From Paulinella micropora (lineage: Eukaryota > Cercozoa > Imbricatea > Euglyphida > Paulinellidae), in assembly GCA_019918135.1 (NCBI GenBank), contig WBZZ01003734.1, positions 405,001 through 440,517 of the forward strand: DNA of 35,517 bases. The letters run 5' to 3'. The notes under the pieces were generated by a model. That model saw nothing but the letters and a program-made list of their open reading frames with translations, was not told where the DNA came from and made no database searches. Position numbers and translations under genes: made by a program. Below are positions 1 through 10,072 of this stretch, in pieces. The first letter of the stretch is position 1, and each line of letters opens with the position of its first letter.

Positions 1-236
1 ATCGATTCAGAGCATTTTTTTTGTCCTGATTGCAACACGTTCTCAGAAGAAGACCTGAAAATCAAGAAAGATGTCTCTAGTAAGTTGCATGTAGCACGTT
101 CAATTCATTTTTTTTCTCTTGTGACCAGACGATTTCATGGGTTTTTGCTTCGACTCTGACTTGGGTAAAAATGTTTGCGCGCTGACATGCTTTACAGATC
201 TTGGCATAAATAAGCGCATGTTAGATATCCGAACGT

Positions 237-488
237 TCAATTTCGCAAAACCTCTCCCCCCCCCTCCTCCCCCCCCCCCCTGCATAAATTCTTTTTTCGG
301 AGTGCAGACAAGCGTTTTCGTGCTTCCTTCTTTTCGTCATGCTTCAACAGGGTCAGCGTTTTCTCCAGTGGGAACTTGACTTGTGCCATGAACTCAAGCA
401 TCGAGGACTGAGCAGTGGCAGAAGGACTAGATGTTTTGTGTTCGTTTGGAAGAGTGATTCCGGTCAGGAGTTTTGATCGCCGCCGCAA
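237..488 (-). CDS. Possible host exon, unknown product
   Basis: An 83-residue open frame whose central part is charged and helix-like (FPLEKTLTLLKHDEKKE, then KEARKRLSALRKK). The amino-acid pattern looks more like real coding than the surrounding T-rich DNA. There is no recognised domain, no clear partner exon and no splice support. The C-terminal end runs into the C/G-rich tract at 245-281, which is unlikely to be coding. It could be chance. Very low confidence. Confidence 0.15.
   Translation of the reverse strand: MRRRSKLLTGITLPNEHKTSSPSATAQSSMLEFMAQVKFPLEKTLTLLKHDEKKEARKRLSALRKKNLCRGGGEEGGGEVLRN
245..281. repeat. C-rich homopolymer tract
   Basis: Two runs of C separated by TCCT. Simple repeat; open frames through it (poly-Pro, poly-Gly) are artefacts. 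Confidence 0.85.
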
Positions 489-1250
489 AATTCGCCTTCA
501 GGAAATCAAGACATCTCTAAGATTCTTTCCTTCCCCTCTCCGTTACGCCTGGATGATCATGAAATGTTCTGAATTTTTTTTTTTTTTTTTTTTTTGTCTT
601 TTCAAAAATTTTAACTTGGCTGTAGTTACTAGTAAATATGGTTACTGAAAATATTATATATTTTTCTTGTCTGAAGTGTTTTCTGAAACCCACAAGTACA
701 ATTCCTTTCATTACTTGTCAGAAATAGTTATTTATTAACAGGTGTTTACCGGACCACGAGTGACCGTGCTCACCCCTTTGCATAAGGTTAGATTAGTCCT
801 AGGGCTGGATAGTGGAAAATGGCAAGTGCTAGGTATAGGGCAAGGTGTGTATGGTCTGCAGTGCATATGAGCTGTACTCAAGAAGGATTTACTTGTACTT
901 TAACTCTTGGAAATCCTCGGTGTGCACAATCACAAAAAACTCTGTTCTCTGCGGATAGACTGTTTTTTGTTGGTACTCTTTCTCGTTTTTTGCTATCAGA
1001 TTGACAAAAGACGAGGAAGAAAACACACCGCTGCTGATCTTTCTCATCATTTCTTCTACTTACACCCTGGAAGAAACGGTGAAAAAACACCAAACCACGC
1101 TTGCTGGTCGTCTTCGGTTTCTTGTCAGTCAAATTAGACAGACAAGTTTCCGAAGAAAACACCAATGCACTTCAGCACACTTCTGATGAGCTCAAGATCA
1201 TTGACATCAGATTAAAAAATTCTTCCGCTAGTTTTTCTTTGCAGTGTACT
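489..1250. other. Non-coding host stretch
   Basis: Holds a poly-T run at 574-595 and AT-rich sequence. Short open frames occur on both strands but none shows a recognisable domain or a convincing coding pattern. Confidence 0.5.
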
Positions 1251-1261
1251 TGGTTGCTAAT

Positions 1262-1592
1262 GCTCTTGTTCTTTCGGACCCTTGAAGCTTCGTTACTAAT
1301 TTCTTCCATTGTGCCCTAAAGGGAGCGGAGTGGAAGAACCCCTCAAACTGGGTGCGCAGCGCCGAAAGTAGCTGTTTTTTTCGGCGTTGCGCCATCCCTG
1401 GTGAAATTTGTTTTTCATTTGCTCAAGGGCATTGGCAAGACATTGCAAATTTCTTCCGCGGAGTTTTTGAAATTCTTTGCAGTAAAATTTTATGCAGATT
1501 CTCTTGTTCTGACCCTTGAAGCTTCGTTACTTGTTTGCTCCATTCTGCCCTGTCCAGAGGGACCAGGCAGAGTGGAGCAACCACTCAAACTG
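1262..1592. repeat. Duplicated hairpin-bearing element (two copies)
   Basis: Two related copies of about 100 bp lie at about 1262-1350 and 1499-1592. Both contain TTGTTCT, then GACCCTTGAAGCTTCGTTACT, then an inverted repeat, then CTCAAACTGG. Arms in copy 1 are TTCTTCCA (1301-1308) and TGGAAGAA (1331-1338). Arms in copy 2 are TTGCTCCA (1535-1542) and TGGAGCAA (1573-1580), with inner arms CTGCC (1545-1549) and GGCAG (1566-1570). The arms differ between copies yet remain complementary. Between the copies a further hairpin pairs CGCCGAAA (about 1362) with TTTCGGCG (about 1379). Could be a structured RNA or a decayed mobile element. Confidence 0.6.
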
Positions 1593-1599
1593 GTTACAC

Positions 1600-1601
<2 letters not shown>

Positions 1602-1630
<29 letters not shown>

Positions 1631-1643
1631 CTTTTTTTTTTTT
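1602..1643. repeat. Poly-T tract
   Basis: About 41 T residues with one C at 1631. Simple repeat. Confidence 0.95.
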
Positions 1644-1713
1644 CGTCATTTTGCAAGTGTTAAGGAAAAACGAGCCGACGACCTGAAGTCTACTTGGTTC
1701 GACAACTTCGCGA

Positions 1714-1714
1714 A

Positions 1715-1787
<73 letters not shown>

Positions 1788-1794
1788 GCTACTG

Positions 1795-1841
<47 letters not shown>

Positions 1842-1876
1842 GCTGCTGCTGCTACAGCTACTACTACTTCTACTAG
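1714..1876. repeat. (CTA)n trinucleotide microsatellite
   Basis: About 160 bp of CTA/TAC with a few CTG interruptions. On the plus strand it reads poly-Thr, poly-Tyr or poly-Leu and on the minus strand poly-Ser. These open frames are repeat artefacts, although the Thr frame is joined to the coding-like region that follows. Confidence 0.95.
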
Positions 1877-1879
1877 CCA

Positions 1880-3195
1880 GCATCTAATTCAACTAAATGG
1901 ACCTGTGCTGGGCACCAGCTTGAAGTTTCGGAACGTCGGAGTGCCGAACGTTGCGAGTGGCTCGTACAACAACGGCCTTTGGAATGTCTTCGGAATTTTG
2001 AAATCTCAGCACCAGAACCCTCCCAGCATGGTGCTTCGCCAAGGCCAGGTCGATGCTTTTCCAGAGGACTTGTTTGACGACGCGGTCGTTTCCTTGACCC
2101 AAGCTAACATGAGAGATCTTCAAACCAACAACGTTGATTTCAAACGATTTTTTGATGATTCTGTCTCCAAGCAGTGCACCAGGATTCCGCTTTGTTTGCC
2201 CCCGGACTAATCAGTCGACACCCGACCCGGCTATGAACCAGTTGTTTTCAAAGGTCTGAGAATGGAGGACCAGAACATCGCGTCGAACGACGCCCTCATC
2301 AAACTTCTCGGTAAACTTGATTTACAGCATCGCCGATCGGAGGTTTGGCATTTCCAACTTTTTACTGTAGATTCTAACATTTACAAGCGGATTTATAAGG
2401 TAGTAATTCTGTGCAATGCATTCGAAAATATAGTATTTTTTAATTGATGTCAGAGGCTTTGTACGATCGAAGCCGGGGTTTGTCGCACTTGAAGTCCTGG
2501 ATGAGTGTCTTCTTGGGGGATTGGCACGTTCACACGTTCCTTTGTGTCTTGATTTGGCGTGAGTTTAAGCGTCAGGTTTTTGGGCCCTTTGGCATGAGCT
2601 TTTTCCTTCCAAAAAGTTCAGGATCAAGCCTAGACTCAAGACGATTTCGGCGATCATGGCCTACGTTCGTCTTGCTTACCCCTACGTTCAAGCTGACCTT
2701 CTCGACAATTTTCAGTTCAATCAAGAGCTTTCCCCTGCGCAGAGAGCTAACCTCGGAGGTTTGCTGGGTTTGTTTGAGTGGTTCATGCCAGTGGTCAGCC
2801 AGCCATGTTTGTGAGGTTTGAAAATATGTCATATTTTTCTTCTTTGTGTTTCAGGCCCAAGATCTCGGCTGCGTGATCAGGGAGAACATGCCTGATCAGA
2901 TTTTTGCTTACTTGCATCCCGCCCTTCATGCCCTTCTCCACTTCAGAGCTAACGAGTACTCGCACGTTTTGTGCCTGCACCTTCTCACCCTCAACTACTG
3001 GAGGCGCCACCAGCATCCAGCGTGGAGGGCTTTTTGTCACGACCCTTGGATCTTTTCTGAAGAGCCTTGCGAAGCAAATCTCAGCACTGTAGCCAGGCAC
3101 TCTCTCATGGACCCCATGCGATTCCCATTGGCCCGTGCGGAGTCAGGTCTGACAAGTCTCAGTAGTGCATCGTCCTCCATAGTCTTCTGGGAATG
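1880..3195 (+). pseudogene. Decayed multi-segment host or transposon gene, unknown family
   Basis: A run of coding-like plus-strand segments. Segment 1 (1880-about 2341) reads through a TAA at 2208-2210 and continues in the same frame. An intron-like gap with GT near 2342 and AG near 2457 follows. Segment 2 (about 2458-2805) contains SHLKSWMSVFLGDWHVHTF and needs a frame change near 2615 to continue into AYVRLAYPYVQADLLDNF. A second intron-like gap ends in TTTCAG at about 2854, and segment 3 (about 2855-3170) contains IFAYLHPALHALLHFRANEY and LTLNYWRRHQHPAW. No catalytic motif is recognised. The stop and frame change suggest a dead gene, possibly from a DNA transposon; host origin is inferred from its base composition, which differs from the block beginning near 3490. 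Confidence 0.45.
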
Positions 3196-3489
3196 AACTG
3201 CCGGACTGCAAGGCACGTCCATCCCAGAAGCGCATCTTGCCTCGCCCTCGCTTCTGACGGCGAGGACACTGACGAATTCTGGCGCAGAGCAAAGCTGGAG
3301 ACACTTCTTCAGACAGTTCTGACAGTGATGTGTCCCAATTTTCAGAATCAGCATCTACTGTCGCCTCCGAGTCAGTGTAGCAGTCTCTGAGGCCTCCTGA
3401 GCGCAGAGCTGCACGTGGCGCCCGGGTGTCCACACGGCAGCTTCGGTTTTCTGAGGACATTCGGTGGGCTTCTTCAAATGCTTCTTTAA

Positions 3490-4435
3490 AGTGGAGACTT
3501 GTTGATATGAAGGACCAATGGCTTACAACAAGTGTAGATATTGAAGATATAGTGAAAGAAGGATATGAAGTCCGCATTCATAAAGGATACTACACTATAA
3601 AATCTGAATGTGTTTTCAAAGAGTACATAGATGATATGTTTAAAGCGAAGGAAAATGCGGAGAAAGGTAGCCCGCAATATCTTCTAGCTAAGCTGTTTAT
3701 GAATAATCTATACGGTAAGATGATACAGAGACCTATACCATCTATTACAACATATACACGAACTAATGAAGAATACTGGAAATTCTGGAGTAGTAATCAA
3801 ATAACTGACATCGTTAAATTTACAGATGAAGAAGGAAAAGATTTGTGGCACATATCAGGCTTACCTCGTAATCCAATCTTATTAGAGAGTAGCATAACGA
3901 AGCCTTCACACTATGGGGCCTTCATTCTATCATATAGCAGACGAATTATGTTTTAGTATATTAAAGAAGCCAACCCAAACGGAAGCATTGAAGACGACTT
4001 TTACTACACCGACACCGACAGCCTCCAAATGCATGCGAGATGTGCGAGATATATCAAGAATATGGGTAATAAGCAACTGGGTGGTATAAGCGACGACTTA
4101 GGCGATGGTTGTAAGATAATAAAGGTGTGTGGATAGCACCAAAATTGTATATGTTAGAATTTACGACGAAAGATGCTTTCACAGCTGGTATGACAAAGGA
4201 CGACCTCAAACACATATCAAAAGGGGTTCATATAGAAACGACCCAGAATGGAGTTAAAAGATACTTCCATTTTAGGGGTAAAGGCTTAGATGCTCAACAA
4301 CTAAACTATAATGTATTTGATAAGATTGACAAAGGCGGTAGCATGGAAAATGTTAAGGATTTCCAAATAAAAAAAATACACATTGATAGAAACAGCAAAC
4401 AACAACAAGTTCCACACTTTAGCATTTACATATGA
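3490..4435 (+). pseudogene. Protein-primed family B DNA polymerase, C-terminal part, broken
   Basis: Would replicate the element's genome from protein-primed ends, as in Polintons and adenoviruses. Visible: the palm segment around VDIEDIVKEGYEV, motif B as KLFMNNLYGKM (about 3690-3722), and motif C as YTDTDS (about 4004-4021), whose acidic residues bind metal. The region carrying motif A and the whole exonuclease domain are absent, so the gene is truncated at its 5' side; viral-type AT-rich sequence begins near 3490. A TAG at 3954-3956 interrupts the frame just before YIKEAN, and a frameshift near 4120 moves the rest into the frame that ends at 4435. Strong family call from motifs B and C; non-functional as read. 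Confidence 0.8.
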
Positions 4436-5219
4436 CGAATGTTTAAAAACAAGTTAATGAGAATAAGTGGACTGGCCGTGAGTTTATTAACGATAACGAC
4501 AGCATCCCGCTCGGCTTCCACATTCGCAGTTAAATTATAAATATATTTTTTGCCTTTACCTTTGAAGCTTCTAATCGTATGAACACCCCTCGTAGATTTC
4601 ACTAACTTAGTATTTACAGCCTTAGCCCCTAACAATCACACAGGGTCATACTTAGTTCGGTAGTTCGTCGTTAGCTTCGCCGTCTTCGCCCTCTTCCCTT
4701 TCGGGTTTACCTTTATAGCTACTCTGTCAATCACTCCTTCAATTAGGTCTTTCGTGCTACTTCCTTTGTTGTATGTGGTCGCCCTCACCCCCGTCTGTTG
4801 GCTCAAGTCTTTCGCAATCGTCCCTCCAAGGCTATGACCCGTCAGCTCTACATTATCCTTACCATATTGTTTATGACTTCATTAACCAACTTCTGCTCTT
4901 CTTTATATCTCGGTGTTCTTTTTAATTCTCCCTTTACCAATGCGACATCGGTTAGCAGGTCCCTCTTATCCGCACTTCCCCTAAATGCTACAATAGCTTT
5001 ACCATCTTTTTCATACACTGTTGATTTTTCTTTGCTGGCGACTGGCTTCCACCCGTCAGCACCCTTTCTCTCTGACGAGGACAAATAGACATCCTCCGAC
5101 AACTCAGCACTACCGCCTTTTTGTCGTTTGTATTCTTTGCTCGCCTTTTTCAATGTTTCCTTGTAGCTTATGTTATGCTTAGCGGAGTAAGCCTTAACGA
5201 AGATTATCCATTCACTCAT
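4426..5219 (-). pseudogene. Class 3-type lipase, broken
   Basis: An alpha/beta hydrolase expected to cleave lipids, perhaps during entry or exit through host membranes. The start at 5219 (MSEWIIFVKAYSAKHN) follows an AATATAGG motif and resembles the N-terminal segment seen on many large-virus and PLV proteins. IVAFRGSA supplies the oxyanion-side strand; after a frameshift near 4865 comes the nucleophile elbow GHSLGG (about 4820-4837). Downstream a candidate catalytic Asp sits in KYDPV, and a candidate His in GVHTIRSF. A TGA directly after YDPV (about 4636) splits the frame once more. Lipases are known from several polinton-like viruses. Non-functional as read. Confidence 0.7.
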
Positions 5220-5280
5220 CCTATATTAATTATTTAATTTTTTTATTTTTTATACTCCCTACTATATACACCCTCCTACT

Positions 5281-5555
5281 ATGGCCACCCTAACGAGACT
5301 GTGCGAGAAGTTTGAGCAACTTTCAATTGAAAACAAAAATAAATCATTTTCTCTCGCCGATGTTCAAAGGTAATCCACGACGAAATAAAAGCGATTGAAG
5401 AAAAGAAAAATGCTCAACCAAAAGACACTTTTCATTTTGGTAAATACAAAGGCAAAAAAATAGAAGACATCGCTAAGATTGACAAGCCATACATTGAATG
5501 GTTAGGTCGTCAACCTTGGTGTAGTAGTAAAGATGAATTGAAAAAGTATGTGTAG
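5281..5555 (+). pseudogene. Small FGKYKG-domain protein (DUF3820/ExoX-C-like), frameshifted
   Basis: Opens at ATG 5281 (MATLTRLCEKFEQLS) and hits TAA at 5371-5373; one base shift there continues to the TAG at 5553-5555, giving about 91 residues. The second half holds FGKYKGKKIEDI followed by YIEWL, the pattern of the small DUF3820/exodeoxyribonuclease X C-terminal-like domain, which is found beside nucleases and in many viruses. Its biochemical role is not established. It is the only gene on this strand between the lipase and the capsid cluster, and its stop codon lies inside a hairpin (5551-5581). The family call is by motif only. Confidence 0.55.
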
Positions 5556-5581
5556 GAGCTTTTTAAAAAAAACCTCCTATG
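5551..5581. promoter_or_regulatory. TGTAGGAG hairpin overlapping a stop codon
   Basis: TGTAGGAG then T/A-rich loop then CTCCTATG, followed by ACCTCAAAAA. The same element occurs at 9462-9492 and, in the other orientation, at 14043-14075. Here it starts at the stop codon of the FGKYKG-domain gene and sits between convergent genes, so termination is possible. Confidence 0.55.
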
Positions 5582-5633
5582 ACCTCAAAAAGTTATTCAT
5601 TTATTTTATTTTTTTTGTTTTGGTGAAGCTTTT

Positions 5634-6885
5634 TTAAAAGGTGCATTGGTCCTCTACGAAATTAACTATAACACTCGCATTTCCTCCATTATTAACAGTC
5701 GCAACAGACTTTTGTAAAAATGTTAGATTTTCACCAGGTGCGAGTTGTTTGTCGTAAGTTCGCAGGTCAATAAGCTGGCTAGAAGTAGCATTAACAAAAA
5801 GTTTAACAATGACATCCGTTATGACGGCAGCACCGAGGGCAGTCGCACTGGTGTCCTTTGACACAATTGAAGTTTTGGCATCAATATCCGCGAAGTTCTC
5901 CGCCGTAAGTGCTCCAGTCGTTTTCACAATTCGCACTATGTTAACCTTACCGTCTTCGTTTGATATGCTCACGAGAGATGGGTAAGCAAATGAATAATTA
6001 ACCGCACCACCATCAAAATTTGTTTTATTTTTATGCTGAAAATTGGGCTTTCAGTAGTGCTCGCTTACTTACTTCCTTCCGCTTCGTTTGATATGCTTGA
6101 ATTTATAGTGTTGGGTCCCTCAATAAACATACTACAACTAGCCGTTTTCAAACTTTGTATTCCAGTTCCAGCACCATAATTTCTGATACGAGCAACAAAT
6201 GGGAGAGTTGTATTCCGCAGACTGACACCAGCGTTGGCATTCGCATACTTAATCATATGGAGCTGGAATTCGCCTGTCGTTGGGTTCTCAATTGAAAATT
6301 TAATAGCACCAAAGCCTAAATATTGAATTTGAATTTGAAATACATTTCCTGTGCTCCAAACTAAGGCAGGCATATCGCCAGTTCCATCACACGGGTCATC
6401 CCAGTCTGCTTGTGCAATAAGAGTGATTGCTCCTCGCTTACAATGTGCGATATTAAAATCAACCGCCCTTTCTTTGTAAAAGTAGAAACCATTTGTAGAT
6501 TATTGTCACCAATACCAATAAAAAAATAATAATCTTTAGTTTCATCAGTAGTCCATAAGGCAGTGAAGCGACACAGGACCCCCATACCAGTTCTGTATTT
6601 TATTTTTCTTTTGCTTTCCATTATCGCATTAGCGGTAGCTTTTGTTTCTGTTTTCAATTCAGCCATATTCTCATTAAATGCTACTGTCGTATAAGTTTGA
6701 GTTAATGTCCATATCCGTGTATATGGAAAGATTTCCTGTAATACTGGAGTTAATGAACTGGTTAATGCTTCGCCAAAGGCGGTTTTCATATTATTGGTTT
6801 CAATGTGTCCGTCATACCCGACCTTTAGGTTTACAAAATCTCCGCCTGGATTTTCTGCGACTAAATTTCGTTGGTGAGTGGTCAT
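5634..6885 (-). pseudogene. Putative virion structural protein, in three frames
   Basis: Start at 6885 (MTTHQRNLVAENPGG), just after the hairpin at 6887-6898 and 26 bases from a TATATTGTAA motif. The first frame runs to about 6400 and contains FTALWTTDETKDYYFFIGIG. The next frame, 6373-6065 plus some upstream residues, contains WDDPCDGTG, then FQIQIQYLGFGAIKFSIE. The third frame, about 6050-5634, ends in VIVNFVEDQCTF. Total about 410 residues. The beta-rich DGTG...YLGFG segment recalls a structural-protein family seen in various dsDNA viruses, but that is from memory and unchecked. It sits directly downstream of the capsid gene on the same strand, which supports a virion role. Confidence 0.5.
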
Positions 6886-6886
6886 A

Positions 6887-6898
6887 GTAGGTGCCTAC
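6887..6898. promoter_or_regulatory. GTAGG/CCTAC hairpin at a start codon
   Basis: Perfect short inverted repeat GTAGGTGCCTAC one base from the ATG of the minus-strand gene that starts at 6885. Matches the habit seen at 9462, 14043 and 18898. Confidence 0.5.
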
Positions 6899-6910
6899 GA
6901 CTAAGCTTCA

Positions 6911-6920
6911 TATATTGTAA
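6911..6920 (-). promoter_or_regulatory. TATATTGTAA motif (candidate promoter)
   Basis: The identical 10-mer lies 26 bases before the start at 6885 and at 8589-8598 before the capsid gene; TATATTCTAA at 9511-9520 lies before the penton-like gene. Read on the gene strand it is TTACAATATA. Confidence 0.4.
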
Positions 6921-6984
6921 TAAAACAACAAAATTAGCTGTCAAAAATTAATAATTACCTCTCACCTCACTGGCGGGGTCGTAC

Positions 6985-8575
6985 TTAGGTTCTAGTAATG
7001 GTGCCGTTCCTGACGGTTACTTCTTGCTGAGTGACGACGAATGTGTAATGATTAGACTTAATATTGGCAGTGGTTCCGATAAACTCCCATCGTCGCTCAT
7101 GATCAGTTTCTAGACTTATTCCACTGATTTCATTTTGGTCCTTGCTCCCCAGCGGGCGGGTATTGTCAAAGCTATCACACCAAAACCAGTTGTATTGATA
7201 AACATTGCTATTCATCAAAGTAGAGCCTTCCAACTTCGGCTTAAAATACATATAGTCTTCTAGTTTTCCAGTTTGACAATCAACATTGAATTCCTGAAGT
7301 CGTGCCCCATCTAGTGTGGTATAAAAGGTTTGTACCTTAGAACCGAGCAGGTTGCTATTGTCATAAGCAGTGTTCTTATTTTCAACTTCATTGAACACAG
7401 AATGATAAATCTTCTTAAATCGTCGTCCGTGACCTCAGTCAAATCTAAGGATAACATTTTGAGACTGTGAAGCTGTGCCAATCGTGTTTTTATACAAATA
7501 AGAATAATCAATGTTGAAGCTCATACTTCGGGGCTCATAATCTTCTGTTGAATTGATTGAATGACATCTGGGTTAGTTTCAACAGCTAAGAAAAGGCTGA
7601 GATTAGTAACAGAAACATTTAAATCAGCTGGTGCGACAGTACCTCCACCAGTAGAAAGCAACTCATCGTTGTAATAAAAGGTTTTGGGTGTCTGTTGCCA
7701 AACAATCCGCATAGTCAAAATTTCTGGAAACATAATAGTTTTATCCAGAGCAAAAATAGTATTGTAAGGGATTCCAAGATTAATCTTAACATTGATACTT
7801 GGGCTTGCATTATTAAGAGAGCCTCCAGAGAAATACTTAGCCTCATTGTGTGCGACACTAACAACACTAAGAGTACCAGTTCCTACGGAGATTAAAGTAT
7901 CATCGTGTATGCGAGCGTTGGTTGCTGGTTGAGTTAAGTAAGCTCGCATCTTAGTTTGATATGAAGTCATAACTTCGGTAATACGAGTAGTAATCGCCGC
8001 CGAAACATCACCAGCATTCAAGGCACCAACAGCGGTCAAAGCCGTGCCGTCTGCTTTAGTATTGACGGCATCAAGCAAGCTAACTTTTCTTTCAGTCGCA
8101 GCGGTGTTAGCAAAACTCGCCCCGCGTGTTGTGTTGTTCTTCTGAAGCATACAACCCGCACCAGTTCCATTGTCGTGATTTTCCAAAGCAAGGAAATCAT
8201 CAATGGTGGTTTCGGGTTTCCAAATCATCTTAGAAATATTTCCGACTTCATTCATGTCGCAAAGATAAACACCACCTTTAGTAAAAATTGTATTTGCCTA
8301 ATCGGGGCCAAGCAGTCCATAAAGCATTTATTGTAGTTTCCAGCCTTCGCCTCTGGAGCATATTAAGTAAAACTCAAAACAGAGCGAAATAAGTTAAACG
8401 GACGGCTGATAAGGTCACAGTTGCTTTCCTGCCCTCCCGCCGTAGTTACAGTGACATTAATAGAACCCTCACGAGGAAGCTTATTCAAACGATAAGAAGC
8501 ACTGATGTAGTCAGTCCTGCTGAAATCTAGTTCGCCTCCGTGTTGTGTGGGCATTTTTGTTTTCAGGTTTTTCAA
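6985..8575 (-). pseudogene. Major capsid protein (double jelly-roll type), broken
   Basis: Forms the main capsid shell. The likely start is 8554 (MPTQHGGELDFSRTDY); 8575 is an upstream alternative. SRPFNLFRSVLSFT is followed by a TAA at about 8361-8363, then in-frame YAPEAKAGNYNKCFMDCLAP, a frameshift near 8285, then GGVYLCDMNEVGN and MIWKPETTIDDFL. This NL-RS-LSF ... CDMN ... WKPET pattern is what I know from MCPs of polinton-like viruses and relatives. The chain continues past a stop near 7520 and a frame change near 7400 to end at 6985, about 530 residues in all, the usual MCP size. Neighbours are the penton-like gene upstream and a structural gene downstream, all on the minus strand. Four lesions make it non-functional as read. 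Confidence 0.7.
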
Positions 8576-8588
8576 GTTTTGGTTGTCC

Positions 8589-8598
8589 TATATTGTAA
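8589..8598 (-). promoter_or_regulatory. TATATTGTAA motif before the capsid gene
   Basis: Same 10-mer as at 6911-6920, 35 bases from the capsid start at 8554. Candidate promoter element shared by virion genes; inferred from recurrence only. Confidence 0.4.
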
Positions 8599-8646
8599 TA
8601 TGAGAAGAAAAAAAATAATTCTAAAATTAAATTAATTGTAATTACC

Positions 8647-9461
8647 CTACCTAGATTTTAACAAATTAAAAAATGATGTAAATAAATTAAAATAATTCGT
8701 CTCGCGATAAATTAACAAAGTCATTACAATGCCGAGGCCATTGAGGTTAATGGGTTGGTCGTTTTCGTCAGTTAAGTAAAACCGATGAACATTGCTTGAG
8801 CTTGTAGATAGTCGTTTGTCATACTCCGACCCGCTTCCATCGTAGATAACAGAGCCAAACGGGATTTCATTAGCCGTGTATATTTCCTGAAATACGTGAT
8901 TATCACCCTCACCAACTAGGTCGCTTTGAAGATACAATGTTTTTTCGCCCGTCAAGATTATGACATTTGATGACCTTAGGTTATTATTAGCAAAGAAATA
9001 AGTGGAGGACCGCTCAAACCCCATAATTTCGTGGACACGAGTTTCGTCATCAAATACAAACCGCGGTTGAATGTTAATGGGATTGTTCGCTACGGTGAAT
9101 AATAGCTTACCATCTTCGGGTTCGGTGTTTGTGTTGTTGCTTGTTATTGTGTATGTGTAGTTGTTTGGGCTATCTGCGGTTAGCACCTCGGCCAGCTTAT
9201 TTTTAGGTTGTTCATTGTGTAGTTGCCTTCGGGTATCGTAATGAGTGCCTCGTTGCCATTTTCACTCAGAGTAAAAGTGTTGTAAGGACTTGCCACAGAG
9301 TAATACGATTTCGGCACATAGATATGAAGTATTTTACAGTGTGTTGGATTGTCTAACCCTTTCATATCAATGGAGTGAGTGAAATCACTGTCCGTGCCGT
9401 TTATCCTATTTTTGCTATTGACATAGTAAATGTTAGAACTCCTGCCTCCGCGGTAATCCAT
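8647..9461 (-). pseudogene. Minor capsid/penton-like protein, frameshifted
   Basis: Start ATG at 9459-9461 (MDYRGGRSSNIYYVNSKNR) immediately after the hairpin at 9462-9492. The pattern YVNSKNRINGTDSDFTHSID, then IYVPKSYYSV, TFTLSENG and ITIPEGNYT, is the N-terminal signature I associate with single jelly-roll minor capsid (penton) proteins of polinton-like viruses. The C-terminal FYLTDENDQPINLNGLGIVM also fits that family. A single base shift near 9205 separates the two halves; otherwise about 270 residues are intact, near the usual length. Would occupy the capsid vertices and could anchor the fibre. Assignment by motif and position next to the capsid gene. Confidence 0.55.
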
Positions 9462-9492
9462 TGTAGGAGCTTTTTTTCAAAAACCTCCTACA
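9462..9492. promoter_or_regulatory. TGTAGGAG...CTCCTACA hairpin at a start codon
   Basis: Arms TGTAGGAG and CTCCTACA enclose a T-rich then A-rich loop. On the minus strand the hairpin ends exactly where the penton-like ATG begins and is preceded by TTTTTGAGGT. Nearly the same element precedes the ATPase ATG at 14076. Confidence 0.65.
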
Positions 9493-9549
9493 ACCTCAAA
9501 AACTATATTATATATTCTAAAATATATTTTTTATTTTACTGGCGGGGTC

Positions 9550-9570
9550 GTAGGGGGAGCAGGCCCCTAC
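9550..9570. promoter_or_regulatory. GTAGGGG...CCCCTAC hairpin over the protease stop codon
   Basis: Seven-base arms at 9550-9556 and 9564-9570. The minus-strand TAG that ends the protease gene lies in the right arm. It is preceded by ACTGGCGGGGTCGTA (9538-9552), a 15-mer also present at 6969-6983 beside the capsid gene end. Terminator-like or mRNA 3'-end role is possible. Confidence 0.5.
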
Positions 9571-10072
9571 AAAAAGGTATCAAAGCCGTAGCCGTTCTGG
9601 GCTTTCAACTCTTCCGCTTCCTTTTCTTTTAAGTCCGTCCATCCGCTGGCAAATTTAAAGCGGTTCCCTTTCGGTCTTTCTTTAAGAAACCTAATACTAT
9701 ATGCCACCCGCAGGTATCTGTTGTGTCGCTTTGGTTTTTAACTTGATTGACTTTCATAAGCAGGTATGTGCTCGGCTTACTCTTTTCAATAAGCTGTTTT
9801 ATTTGGTGTTGAAATAGGTCAGTCGGTTTATATAGTGCGAGCGGGTCCTAGATTTCAATAGAGTTGTCTTTGATGATGTCTACCCGAACAGCAATCCAAT
9901 GCGAGCCCGCTTGACTAGACTTATCCAAGTTCATAATAAATCCATACTTCTTTCTTTTTTCTGGTTTCAGTTTGTTTATTTCATCGCTGGCTACTGTCCC
10001 CAAATACCAATCGTGCTTTTTTATAATGTCGTCTATTTCATCCGTCATTAAACCTCTTCCCGCCCCGCTCAT
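9568..10072 (-). pseudogene. Adenovirus-type cysteine protease (Ulp1-like), broken
   Basis: Would cleave capsid and core precursors during virion maturation. From 10072: MSGAGRGLMTDEIDDI, then YLGTVASDEI. The catalytic His sits in QAGSHWIAVRVD; the acidic position follows near NSIEI-stop-DPLA (TAG at 9848-9850, just before DPLA); the oxyanion Gln is in VNQVKNQSD; and the nucleophile Cys is in DTCGWH. The His-Asp-Gln-Cys order and spacing match the adenovirus protease family. A frameshift near 9700, after the Cys, leads to a Lys/Glu-rich tail that stops at 9568. The gene overlaps the preceding minus-strand frame by about 35 bases, typical of compact viral genomes. Two lesions disable it. Confidence 0.75.

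Noticed and set aside
1527..1883. Long poly-Ser, poly-Thr and poly-Tyr open frames
   Set aside because: They are the (CTA)n microsatellite read in different frames.
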